Shown: positions 1-8,805 of the stretch, piece after piece
How positions within the stretch are numbered: the first letter of the stretch is position 1
How the letters are laid out: each line of letters starts with the position of its first letter
Assembly (NCBI GenBank): GCA_003024985.2
Contig: PXIH01S0038831.1
Strand: one strand, 5' to 3'
From: Euperipatoides rowelli
Lineage: Eukaryota; Onychophora; Udeonychophora; Euonychophora; Peripatopsidae
Length of the DNA: 13,213 nucleotides
Notes under the pieces: model-generated
What the model saw: only the letters and a program-made list of their open reading frames with translations
The model's database searches: none
Told to the model about the DNA's origin: nothing
Translations under genes and position numbers: made by a program

Positions 1-1841
1 ATATCACTAACAATAAAAGGATCTGAACTAAGTACCAAATCTAGTATTGCTTCACCTCTAGTTGGCTGCAAAACATGTTGCTTAAGAAAACTTCTGACAG
101 AGAAAGGAGTTTTGTTCGAGCCACCACATAGCCTACTCTTGAAGTGCGTTCTCAACTTGGCCCTCGGGCTTATAAACATTTTTTGCAAATTTTCATTGAA
201 ACCTTTTAAATTTTATTACCAAAACTTAATTTTGTGAGTGAAGTGAAACTCTAATTTCAATTTTGCGATTATTTTACATTTTGTGTTAAATAGCCTTTGC
301 AAAAAATTTTAATCTTGTAGTTTTTTTTTTTAATTAATGAATGTTATCTACAAATATTCAAAGGAGGTGATCTTTCTCGACTGGTTTTACTGTAGGCTAT
401 TCCAATATAAACAATTGTGATAGACCAAATATATGTGGAAAAAAGGTGCATTTTAAAGTGTGCAGAAATAAAAAGAGTTCAATTTCTTATCAATATGGAA
501 TGTACAAGTTAGACAATGTAAAAGTTATACAACAAAATGATTTTTTTTAATTAGGTTTTACATGATGAGTGAAGAGATATAAATTAATAAACCAAATGGA
601 ATAACAACAATACTATTTTATCAATCCCCTTTCTTCACACACATTTTTTCAATGTGTTATTTTTAGTATAGGCTATTTTAAAAAAAAGTTTAATAAAGTA
701 GCCTATTATTTTAATAGCCTTATAGGGGATTTTTATGTATAATAATCAATGCCCCTCAAAATAAAAATAATTTAGCATAAAACTAAACCAATTTAATCAA
801 TTTAAATACCAAAATAACTTATTTACATAAATTGTGTCCACAAAAAATAATATCTAAGCTAATCTCTTCAAATATTTAATCTTATCTTTAGGCTAATATC
901 CTTTTGCGTTCTAGTTCGGGAATTTTCCGATAATTGATTTTTGCCATTCTGGTTTGAAATAATCTGACTCGTTTACCTTGTTTGCTGTTTTGTAGGACTT
1001 GTTGCCAGATTTAAATTTTATAATACAATTAAAACGTACATGTTTTAGAGAGCTACCCTAGATGTCATGACCACCTACATGTCTGATAATAGTTTGATGG
1101 CAATATTATTATTTTTCTATTTAGAAATACTAGGCTATCTTAAACAGTTATTTTTTTGTATTGGTTTAAAAATGAACAATAAAAACCAAGCTACTGCTAA
1201 TTACTAAGTTATTTACAGTATATAAAAATAATTAAGACTGGTGTATAGCAGCTATGTAACATTTAATTGGTCCGCAAAGCCTGCATCCATTATTCATGAA
1301 CATCACACAATTTTAATAGAAATGGGCAAGCAGGCTACAGTTTATTCTATGCCAAAAGAGAACTAACAATTCATGCCTTGTGGCAATCAGTGGGCCTATG
1401 TAGTGTAGTTTTCTTTTAAACGTAATTAGCATAAATATAACAGCTATCACACCTTTCTATAATCTCGCTTTAGTCTAAAAAATGTAGACATTGTATTCTT
1501 TTATCGTATACACACATTGCTGCTGCTTATTTCAACTTATAATTTTTTTTTAATAAATCAATATTGTATTTTAATAACGCAATGCAAACATTTGCTGCCT
1601 TTAATATATTGGATTTTTATTTTTTTGTTACATTATTGTAAACAATTTTTTTCTAACTGAAAATTGTGTTAACTCAATGTCGTTGATGAAATGGTTTACA
1701 TGGAAAGTGTAATTCACTTTAGTGAAGAGTTATCTGCACGGATTACTTAAAAAATGACCAATCGTGTTTGAGCTGCTCATGACTAAATGGATTGGCAAGT
1801 TTTATTATTTATTTACAGTCCTAACCTTCACCCCAATGCTG

Positions 1842-1889
1842 AACTCTAACTCTTACTAAGTAATAAATCACTATACCCCCAACCCTAAT
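1842..1889. repeat. Diverged dispersed repeat, copy 1
   Basis: This 48-nt stretch (begins AACTCTAACTCTTACTAAG) aligns with 7462-7508 with about seven substitutions and one gap. Weaker similarity reaches some 20 nt upstream (CCCCAATGCTG against TCCCAATCCG). The AT-rich flanks may extend the match further. It belongs to no family I can name. Confidence 0.6.
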
Positions 1890-2483
1890 AAAATCAAAAG
1901 GTAAATAAACCTACCTGCTCGACCATTTTTGATGAATTTTTACCTTATTTTCTTAAGCCAAACCCAGAAAAAGAAAAATTTCCATTCTTCCTGGTAGCAT
2001 AACCTGACAACTTACCACTAGTTTTGGTGTATTACCCGACACACAATTTATTTATTTTTTTAATTTGAAAATGGCGAGCCCAAAATCAGTAAAATTCACT
2101 AGTTTAAAATTAAAATAACAGCTAAAATAATTCATATTAAAATTTATTTTAATTCTTTTTCTTTCTTAAATCTGATTTTAAATATGCAAGATTAAAGTTT
2201 CAACATTAATACTTTTTAATAAAAATGACTTACTGTAAATAGTGTGAATTAAACAAGTAAAATGTCATGAATGAAAGATGCAAAAGTCTAACACCAGTGC
2301 CATGTAGGCGCAGTCTATCACTAGTAATAATAGCCTTATTAACTTGCCATATAATCGTAGATTCATTTATAGCGGTCAATTTGAACTGGCCATATTGTGT
2401 GCTTACATACCGGGAGACATTTTTATTACAGCAATTTAACAGTTCCTGTTCTTATATAAAAGAGTTTAAAAGTAACCTCAACG

Positions 2484-2569
2484 TTTCTCCTCTGCTACTT
2501 CCTTCCTTTTTTCTTCCCCCCCCCCCTCTTTTTTTTTCTCTTTTCACCTTTCTCTCCCTCCTTTTCCCT
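2484..2569 (+). repeat. Long polypyrimidine tract with C11 run
   Basis: About 86 nt are nearly pure C/T, including C11 at 2516-2526 and a T9 run. Such oligopyrimidine:oligopurine DNA can form triplex structures and is error-prone in sequencing. It lies mid-intron and is not followed by a recognisable exon. Confidence 0.7.
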
Positions 2570-3547
2570 TGCCGTTCTACCTGTACCGTCGCTACCATGT
2601 TATAGAAGAAACTTCAATCGTGGCCCAACTGTTAATAAATTTTTTATCTGTGCATATAAATTTGCTTGGTAGACACTTCTAAAAAGGACTAGTCATCCAG
2701 TTAAGTCATTTAATTTATTCTTTTAATGTTTTAACTTAGTATATTAGGATTTGTTTTCACATGAAAATTTTTTTTTACATTGTTCCGCTTGTACATTTCT
2801 TTATTATAAACATAGATTAAACTATATTATTGTTAAAAAGAAAAAAAATTGAACCTGTTTCCTTGTACCTCTTTTCTATCTTTTTTTTTATTCTCTTCCA
2901 AACACCGATTGACCAGTAGGCTATTTATTTTTATGTTTATTTTGATATTATTATTCTGGAATAAAAGACAAATATATTTCATTAGGCCTCCTCTACTTGC
3001 CTTTCATTAGATATTTGTTGTCCGTTTCTTTTCTTTGTTTATTATTTTATATGTAGGCTTCATTATTTTTGTGATGTTTCTTATTTGTGATTGCCATTTC
3101 TTTTACTATTTTGTCGTTCTTGTTTTCGCCATGTTATTAAACGGTCAACTGACAAATAACCTCTGCCTATTTGTAACTAATGGATACTAAAATTGGTGAC
3201 TGGTGGTGGTTACTATATATCTTTACTGAATCATCTCTTTTGATAGCCTATTGTCTGAAATAATAGACTGTAATTATAGATTAGAGAAAACTGAATGATT
3301 GATTAACTTCACTAATTACAGTGTTTCATTCTGTATCAGCACATTTAGCATTGATGAGAGTCCCTTTTTGAAATTAAAAACTTTCATGGACTTCTATAGG
3401 AATAATTTCAAAATTTCTTATAGTTTCCAAAGTTTCTTTTTAAGTAGACATTTTATGCATTCTCTTGCTTAGCTAGAGCTTTTTAATTTTTTTTTACTAC
3501 CATGCCTGTTGTATTATCAATAATGATGATAATAGATGAGATAAATA

Positions 3548-3715
3548 TGAGGTAGCTAAGGGAGGGGGGGGAAGGTATTAAATAAGAAATATTGAGAAAC
3601 TATAGGAGAGTGAAAATATTTGATACATAGCTAGAGAAAAGGGAGTGGGGAGTGAAATTAGGTATGTAAAAAATCAAGGTTGACTTGAGTGATACATAGT
3701 GGGAGTGAAGTGTAG
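3548..3715 (+). repeat. Purine-rich tract with G8 run
   Basis: The + strand is strongly A/G-biased, with G8 at 3564-3571 and GATACATAG occurring twice (near 3622 and 3691). It abuts the left target duplication of the hAT-like element. I see no coding signal. Confidence 0.5.
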
Positions 3716-3723
3716 AAGTAAAG
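3716..3723. repeat. Left target-site duplication of the hAT-like element
   Basis: AAGTAAAG directly precedes the left terminus and is identical to the copy at 4438-4445. The perfect match suggests either a fairly recent insertion or little decay. Confidence 0.85.
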
Positions 3724-4437
3724 TAGGGATGAAATGAATATTGGGTTAGTATTCGGCTGGCTTTCATACTATTCGATATTCGGCCGTTTATGATCTGTAT
3801 TCAGCCGAATATTAGTCATCTCTCTGAATATATTAAACAATTGGGGAAGGAAGTTTTTCCTTAAATAAATGTTAGAAAATAAGGGGAGGTTCTGAGCATC
3901 TGATTGGTCAATGACTCGATGGTTGCCATAGCAATGATTTTGCTTGCTTAAACTTGACAATAATGTTATAAAACAAAACACTAGCACAATATTTTTAATG
4001 AAAACAAAATACAAAGCAATTATTAAATATTAATTCAAACTTTTGTTATAATTATGTAAATTTGGAAATAAAACTTCCATTATATTGATTATTAGGATCA
4101 ATTAATTAATACCATAATTTTTTTTTAAAAAAGGCTAAGCAGATTTATTTATTTATGACTGCATATTACAGACAAATTTTGTTCATTTAAAAATAAATAA
4201 ATACAAAACATTGATTTCATTTGATGTGTTTTACTACGGTACTAAAAGCGAAATGAAAAAAAAAAATTCTCCCCCCTATGGCATTGCTTAAAATCTTTAA
4301 AGGTTGTCAATACGTTGTTTTGAATAATAAAATAAATACGATAGATATTCGGCCGAATATTTAGTATTCGCCCTTTGTTAATGGCCGAATATTTGATATC
4401 CGGTATTCGTCCAAAATGAATATTCATTTCATCCCTT
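3724..4437. mobile_element. Non-autonomous hAT-like DNA transposon (MITE), 714 bp
   Basis: The left end reads TAGGGATGAAATGAATATT, and the right end read on the minus strand is the same for bases 2-19 with a changed first base (A for T), so the terminal inverted repeats match over 18 bp. The element is flanked on both sides by AAGTAAAG. An 8-bp target duplication with a TAGGG-type terminus is the hallmark of the hAT superfamily. Subterminal zones carry six exact copies of TATTCGGC/GCCGAATA (starts 3750, 3777, 3804, 4346, 4352, 4384), including a 16-bp perfect palindrome at 4345-4360. Such clustered words are typical transposase-binding sites. The interior is AT-rich and has no transposase domain that I can recognise, so it would need a transposase supplied from elsewhere. 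Confidence 0.86.
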
Positions 4438-4445
4438 AAGTAAAG
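4438..4445. repeat. Right target-site duplication of the hAT-like element
   Basis: AAGTAAAG directly follows the right terminus. The next two bases (TA) also match the left side, but those on the left belong to the element end, so 8 bp is the duplication length. Confidence 0.85.
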
Positions 4446-5893
4446 TAGCCTAGTGAGGGAAATGAAATAAGAAAAAATGAAATTTGTTTTGAGAGTAAGC
4501 TAAATATTTTTGTAATGGGTATCTTTCTTCATTTTAATTTGCTGAACAAACCACAGCATTTTTATATTTAAATTTTATTTTATAAAATATTGTAGCGTAC
4601 AGGAAGTTCTTAATTTACATGTGTTTGATTTACACGTTTTTGGAATAACGATTTAAGAATTACTACCAATCATAAGACTTCTATTTATTTGTAAAAGTCA
4701 TGCTGTTGCTGTTATCTTTATTTAGGCTACATTGGTGTGCTTTGGAAACTTCGTAAGTAAAAAGAAATTGTTAAAAAGAGGGCAATGAAAATGACTGAGC
4801 GGTCTGCTTTATGCCAATTTCACACATTAATTTTGGAAGTGTCTGAGCATGAATTAAAACCAAAAGTTGGTTTCTTACTGTAGGCTATATGAATTCGTCG
4901 TGCTTTCCAATGCAAATTACGGATGCACAAAACCGCGTGTGCACTCCTAAAAGAGTTTAAATTTTTGTTCTGGAATGAAGTGCTTGGCCAAATCATAATT
5001 TATCGTGTTTATAAATCGGATAGGCTAATCATCTCATATGTCAAGACTTGCTTTCTGAAATCCTATTGAAGTTGGCATTTAAAAAAAAATTCAAAGTTCT
5101 CTTGTTTCATCTTAGCGTGCATTTGAAAATGATGTAAAGAGAAATAAATTTCTCAGATAACTCTTAGCAAGTTCTCTGGATTAATGGTTTACCCTTTCAC
5201 TAGGAATAAAGTCTGGGAACGTCATAATTCCTCATGACAAAATGTCAAAGACACTCGATTAAATAGTTCAGTTTCTCTTTCACTGAAACGCAGAAAAAAT
5301 TTATGTGTTGAGAGAAAAAGACTAAGATGTGGGAATTTCCATGACTTACATTATTTAAATCCGCAATGGATTGATGTATTGTGATTCTCCTTTATCTTCA
5401 TGGGAGAAAAGAAATATATTGGTAATTTGATAGCATACAAACAGAGATTGATAACATGTTGACGTTTTACTAAAATCTTAGGTAAAGTGCAGAGATGTTG
5501 CTATGGTATGAGGGAAAAAAATGTCATTTTTGTTTAGCATTTGGTCGCTCTTTACACAGCTTTTAGGCTAATACACTTATGTAAACGCAAAAAAGCATGC
5601 ATCATTATTATAGGGTACAACAATTGAATATAAGATACATTGTTATCAGAATGATGTAATTTTCTTCAAGAGAAGATAAAAATTGTCATGTTTTGAGTGT
5701 ACAGGTGTTGAGTTTAAGTGCTTGTGATGTAATTTTTTTTTATTTTGGATATTGAGGATCGTTTTAATATCAATAACTTAGCCTAACTCTTCATTTTATA
5801 CCAGCTAAAAATTAAAAAAAAATGTGAAATGAATAAAATAATGACTCCTTTTTTTTTTTTTTTGATATTAGGTTACAAATTTTTAACTTGCAG

Positions 5894-5962
5894 TAGGCTA
5901 TAGGCTACCATAATTAATTTGATCAAATTAACTGTTTATAGGCATATACAAAGTAGCCTATA
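5894..5962. repeat. Nested palindrome and inverted repeat
   Basis: The arms TATAGGCTAC (5899-5908) and GTAGCCTATA (5953-5962) are perfect inverted copies around 44 nt. Inside them lies an 18-bp perfect palindrome, TTAATTTGATCAAATTAA, at 5914-5931. Three copies of the TAGGCTA/TAGCCTA word fall here (5894, 5901, 5954). The block could fold as a hairpin in DNA or RNA; no flanking target duplication was seen. Confidence 0.6.
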
Positions 5963-7461
5963 GGTGGTACCTATTTATCCACGGATATGCACACCATATA
6001 CTGGCTTGATTTGAGTATTAAGTTATTTTATTTTTTCGGCAATTATTTTCGTCTAGAATGGTAGTTTATTAATATAGTCAACATTAATAATAATTTAGGT
6101 ATATCAGTGATGAGAAAGACAAGATTGTGAAAATTAATAATTCAGTTAAATGATTTTCAGGAAATTTTCTGGAAAACAATAGTTTGGGAAAGTAAATATT
6201 CATTACAGTATTGTGTTGATTTTTTTTTTTTGTTGAAGATTGACATCTCTAATTATATTGTTATAATTTAGCTTTAGATTGCAAATACTGTACTGTGTAT
6301 CTACTGCGTGTTAATTTTCATTTTAACTTTTTTCACAATAAGATTTGGCCAGTTATGTTTAAATACTTCACATTTTCTTTTGGATTAAGTAGCAATTAAC
6401 TTTTTTTTATGTGGAAAATTAAATACAAGTCAGGAGGGATTTTTTTTCTTTGAGCATTTAAATAAAATAATAGCCTGTGTATCACAGAACATGCTTTCAG
6501 ATAACAGTGCACTTTGTACAACTATCGTCAGCTGGCAGTGAAAAAAATTTCAAAGTACAAATCCCAGTTGTAAATGTTGTGTTTGTGCTCATATATTACC
6601 TAGTGTGACTGTTTTCTTCTCTTAGCAGGCTACTTTGAAAATACTGTAATGATAACTACATTTTATCTTTGAATGAGGAGAAGAAAAAAATACCTATAGG
6701 TTACTAATTCATGCCAATTTAAGATACTCTTTTAGTAAATCTTGGAAGTAATGTACAATTGAAATAGATGATGTGGTTTACATGCTATCCTATTTGATTA
6801 CTCTAATGCGCACAATCTAATTTAATGATTACGGAAGTTTCTACCGGCACCTACCGATCTATGTAAGCTATAATCTTTTAAGCCACTATTTTTCTCGAGC
6901 AGATAATCCAGAGATTATTTGCTTGATATCTATGAATTACAGTATCTAGCAGATAATAAATTTCTTAATAAAAGTGAATTTAATTAGCGCAGCACTTTTA
7001 CAGTACGATAAATTTTTAATAGCTACTTACTCTTTCTGTAAGTAAATAGGAAAGAGCGATAAACAGAAAAGACAAAACTGATGATGTGGTCTAAGTCAGG
7101 ACATTAGTTTCTTCCTGTATTAAAATGTGGGAATCTACTTTTGACATATAACTATAAGTAATAGAATAACTTAATCCGATTTTCCGTTTCATTCCTAGTT
7201 GTACATCACTTTTCTACTTCGCTAAAAGGGCATCAAAGATATTAGCGTAAAATGTTTGCCATTCTTTCTTCTTATTCAATATTTATCCAGATTATTAAAG
7301 AAAGAAGGTTTGCTCTTATAACATAGGGTCTACGTAGACATCTGTGACATCACCAGTAGCCCTTTTTCCGATACAACCAATGCCATATGATCTCGTCACA
7401 AGACTACAATGGCTTAGAAGCCTTATTTTTTTAATTTATAATCTTACTCAATCCCAATCCG

Positions 7462-7508
7462 AACCTTAACTCTTGCTAGGTAATAAATAACTATGCCCCA
7501 ACTCTAAT
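7462..7508. repeat. Diverged dispersed repeat, copy 2
   Basis: This is the partner of 1842-1889 in the same orientation. It keeps the shared cores TTAACTCTTGCTAGG and TAATAAATAACTATGCCCC with scattered changes. The two copies sit 5.6 kb apart in the same intron, so a dispersed family is more likely than a local tandem duplication. Confidence 0.6.
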
Positions 7509-7756
7509 CAATGTAGCCTAATGCAGTTGTCAAATTAAATTTTATATAATTTTTACGTAACATTCGTTAGCCCATCCATTAATTAAGCAGTGAATTCCAA
7601 AGTAGTCTTTACTTAAACAAAAGTTTCACTATAGGCTACAAGACTTTACAATATTAGTCGTCTTCTTTTTTTTATTTGTTTCAAATTACAGTATATTGGC
7701 ATTGCAGCTTATATAATTGAATTATATTTCAATTAACCTATTTACAGAAATATTGC

Positions 7757-7775
7757 TTTTTTTTNAAAAAAAAAA
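7757..7775. other. Ambiguous base N between a T run and an A run
   Basis: A single N at 7765 separates about eight T from about ten A. It most likely marks an unresolved base or a patched assembly join in a T/A homopolymer palindrome, so the true length here is uncertain. Confidence 0.8.
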
Positions 7776-7853
7776 CTTATTAGCGAGATAACTTCAATAA
7801 GTTTGTCAAGCCGTATTGAAAATTAAAGGCTGATTAAATGTTTCTTTAATTGA

Positions 7854-7881
7854 TAGGCTAATAATAATATACGGTAGCCTA
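7854..7881. repeat. Short hairpin formed by TAGGCTA and TAGCCTA
   Basis: TAGGCTA (7854-7860) and TAGCCTA (7875-7881) form a 7-bp inverted repeat with a 14-nt loop. It lies in a 720-nt zone holding eight copies of the word, about 0.5 kb before the exon cluster. Confidence 0.5.
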
Positions 7882-8378
7882 CTAAATGCAAACTTACTAA
7901 AAATTCCCAATATAATATTTTTTTTTTGTTAAAAAATCCTTAATAGAAGTAAATATTGATTGTATTTTATTTAAAATCAAGTAGCCTAATTCCTTGCCTT
8001 TTATAATGATCAGCTTCTGGTCTACGGGTGACGTCAAACTTAACTAGCCTATTGTGCTTGTTTTAGGATTTAGTAAACCTTCTTACTTTAATAACCTTGA
8101 CTCTTTTTAGTAATATCAAAGCGCACCAAAGAATAAAACAAATGGTGGTCACTTGGTTTCAGAATTTGAGTCTGATGGCAACATTTATGACCTTGATTTA
8201 CACTTTAGGCTAAACATTGATTTCTTTAGGCTAAACGGTTAGTTACAAAAACAATCACTTAAATATCTTAGAAATTACGGTAAATTTAAGCTATTTTATA
8301 TTCAAATTGCTTAGTCCATGAAAAGTTTTAAGTTTATGTGGCTATTAATCCTCTTACCCTAAAACTAACTCCAACCTT

Positions 8379-8400
8379 TGTGTGTGTTGCTGTCTTTCTC
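8379..8400 (+). promoter_or_regulatory. UG-rich then pyrimidine tract before exon copy A
   Basis: A TGTGTGTG run is followed by TGCTGTCTTTCTC and leads to the acceptor at 8411-8412. It differs in type from the CU tract before C, which would allow a UG-binding CELF-type factor to treat copy A separately. The regulatory role is inferred from motif type only. Confidence 0.45.
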
Positions 8401-8412
8401 TTTAACCTCTAG

Positions 8413-8530
8413 AGCCCGAAAAGCTCTTGAGAACCGAAGTAATATGGAAGATGATCGTGTTGCGCAATTAGAAGGCCAGCTGGTTCAGGCTAAACAGATT
8501 GCTGAAGAGGCAGATAGGAAATACGAAGAG
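8413..8530 (+). CDS. Tropomyosin alternative exon 4, copy A (residues 126-164)
   Basis: This internal exon encodes one variant of the middle of tropomyosin, the parallel two-chain coiled coil that lies along actin filaments and controls myosin access. It starts after the acceptor CTCTAG with one base that completes a split codon, then reads 39 codons from ARKALENR to ADRKYEE, and ends at donor GAG|GTATGT, the strongest donor of the three. Heptad core positions in vertebrate numbering carry L130, S134, E137, V141, L144, L148, A151, A155, A158 and Y162, so the alanine cluster is kept. Copy A is the oddest of the set: E replaces D at core position 137, and V149/Q150 replace the K/E seen in B and C. 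By eye it shares 23/39 residues with B and 24/39 with C. A CTAAC branch-point candidate lies at 8365-8369, 44 nt before the acceptor. The gene is very likely a tropomyosin; which paralogue cannot be told. Confidence 0.94.
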
Positions 8531-8600
8531 GTATGTTTATTTGTTTGTCTATCTGTCAGTTTTTATGTCATGTGTGTCCTGTTGTGCTTTATCTCCACAG
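8531..8600 (+). other. 70-nt intron between exon copies A and B
   Basis: This short intron starts GTATGT and ends CCACAG. It is rich in T and TG, with a TGTGTGT run at 8571-8577 and TGTTGTGC just after, which resembles CELF/Bruno-type binding sequence. I see no CTAAY-like branch point at a usual distance from the acceptor. With only 70 nt available, any branch point at least 18 nt from the acceptor would lie at most about 52 nt from the donor, which may hinder A-to-B splicing. Confidence 0.85.
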
Positions 8601-8718
8601 AGCCCGCAAAGTGCTTGAGAACCGCAATGAAATGGACGATAGTCGTGTAGAGGTTCTGGAATTGCAGTTAAAGGAGGCAAGGGTGATGGCCGAGGAGGCC
8701 GAACATAAGTTTGAGGAG
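8601..8718 (+). CDS. Tropomyosin alternative exon 4, copy B (residues 126-164)
   Basis: This is the second tandem copy of the same tropomyosin exon, again 118 nt with one base completing a split codon and 39 full codons, from ARKVLENR to AEHKFEE. The acceptor is CCACAG and the donor is GAG|GTCAGT. Core positions carry L130, N134, D137, V141, L144, L148, A151, A155, A158 and F162, so B differs from the other two by N134 and by F162 in place of Y. It is the most acidic copy (about -5 over 39 residues). Its first 26 bases match copy A at all but four positions, while the rest and the introns have diverged, which suggests an old duplication kept under coding constraint. The intron before it is only 70 nt and shows no good CTAAY branch-point candidate at a normal distance, so its acceptor side looks the weakest. 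The 25/39 match to C was counted by eye. Confidence 0.94.
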
Positions 8719-8805
8719 GTCAGTTGGTGGTGGTGGGCAAAAATGTTGGGTCAGGGAAAACTAATCCTCTTTTACTCCTTTCTCTCTCTCTGTTCCTGAC
8801 AACAG
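8719..8805 (+). other. 87-nt intron between exon copies B and C
   Basis: This intron starts GTCAGT and ends CAACAG. Its first half is G-rich, with GGTGGTGGTGGG at 8726-8737 and two more GGG runs at 8748 and 8754. Its second half has a CTAAT branch-point candidate at 8761-8765 followed by a long CU tract. The candidate branch A at 8764 is about 45 nt from the B donor and 41 nt from the C acceptor. Confidence 0.87.
8765..8797 (+). promoter_or_regulatory. CU-rich polypyrimidine tract before exon copy C
   Basis: About 33 nt are almost all C and T, including a TCTCTCTCTCT run. This gives exon C the best pyrimidine tract of the three, and CUCUCU/UCUU motifs are the known binding type of PTB-family repressors. 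Whether PTB acts here is inference. Confidence 0.6.

Larger units (their letters stand above)
1..3547 (+). other. Upstream intron, distal part: no gene seen
   Basis: This is AT-rich DNA with many A and T runs and seven TAGGCTA/TAGCCTA words (393, 669, 699, 889, 1131, 2917, 3244). It also holds repeat copy 1 and the pyrimidine tract listed separately. No tropomyosin exon (such as the 134-nt exon 3), tRNA or rRNA pattern was seen. Its status as intron is inferred from the phase and orientation of the downstream exons. Confidence 0.6.
4446..8412 (+). other. Upstream intron, proximal part up to exon A acceptor
   Basis: This AT-rich stretch holds seventeen TAGGCTA/TAGCCTA words from 4446 on, the nested palindrome, repeat copy 2, the N, and the branch-point, UG-rich and acceptor signals of exon A. 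No other coding segment could be supported. A DNA-level regulatory role is possible but nothing specific marks one. Confidence 0.65.

Noticed and set aside
1881-1890. AACCCTAAT resembling telomeric repeat
   Set aside because: There is only one unit, and it is part of the diverged dispersed repeat rather than a telomere-like array.
2267-2605. Open reading frame of 112 codons on the + strand
   Set aside because: The second half is a translated pyrimidine tract (runs of L, P, F and S), the first half has no recognisable domain, and no splice or promoter context supports it.
3769-4014. Open reading frame of 81 codons on the - strand
   Set aside because: It lies inside the hAT-like element, shows no transposase motif, and is AT-rich by composition.
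4242-4427. Open reading frame of 61 codons on the - strand
   Set aside because: It overlaps the right subterminal repeats of the hAT-like element and its codons simply read the repeated TATTCGG words.
393-8233. Regularly recurring 7-mers considered as a CRISPR array
   Set aside because: The words are too short, occur in both orientations at irregular spacing, and the DNA is eukaryotic.
8378-8650. Uninterrupted reading from exon A through the following intron as one protein
   Set aside because: The open frame is exon A plus translated intron. The boundaries at 8412/8413 and 8530/8531 match tropomyosin and the intron part has no homology.
8533-8799. Uninterrupted reading of intron, exon B and intron as one protein
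   Set aside because: Only the 39 residues at 8602-8718 match tropomyosin; the ends are intron sequence.
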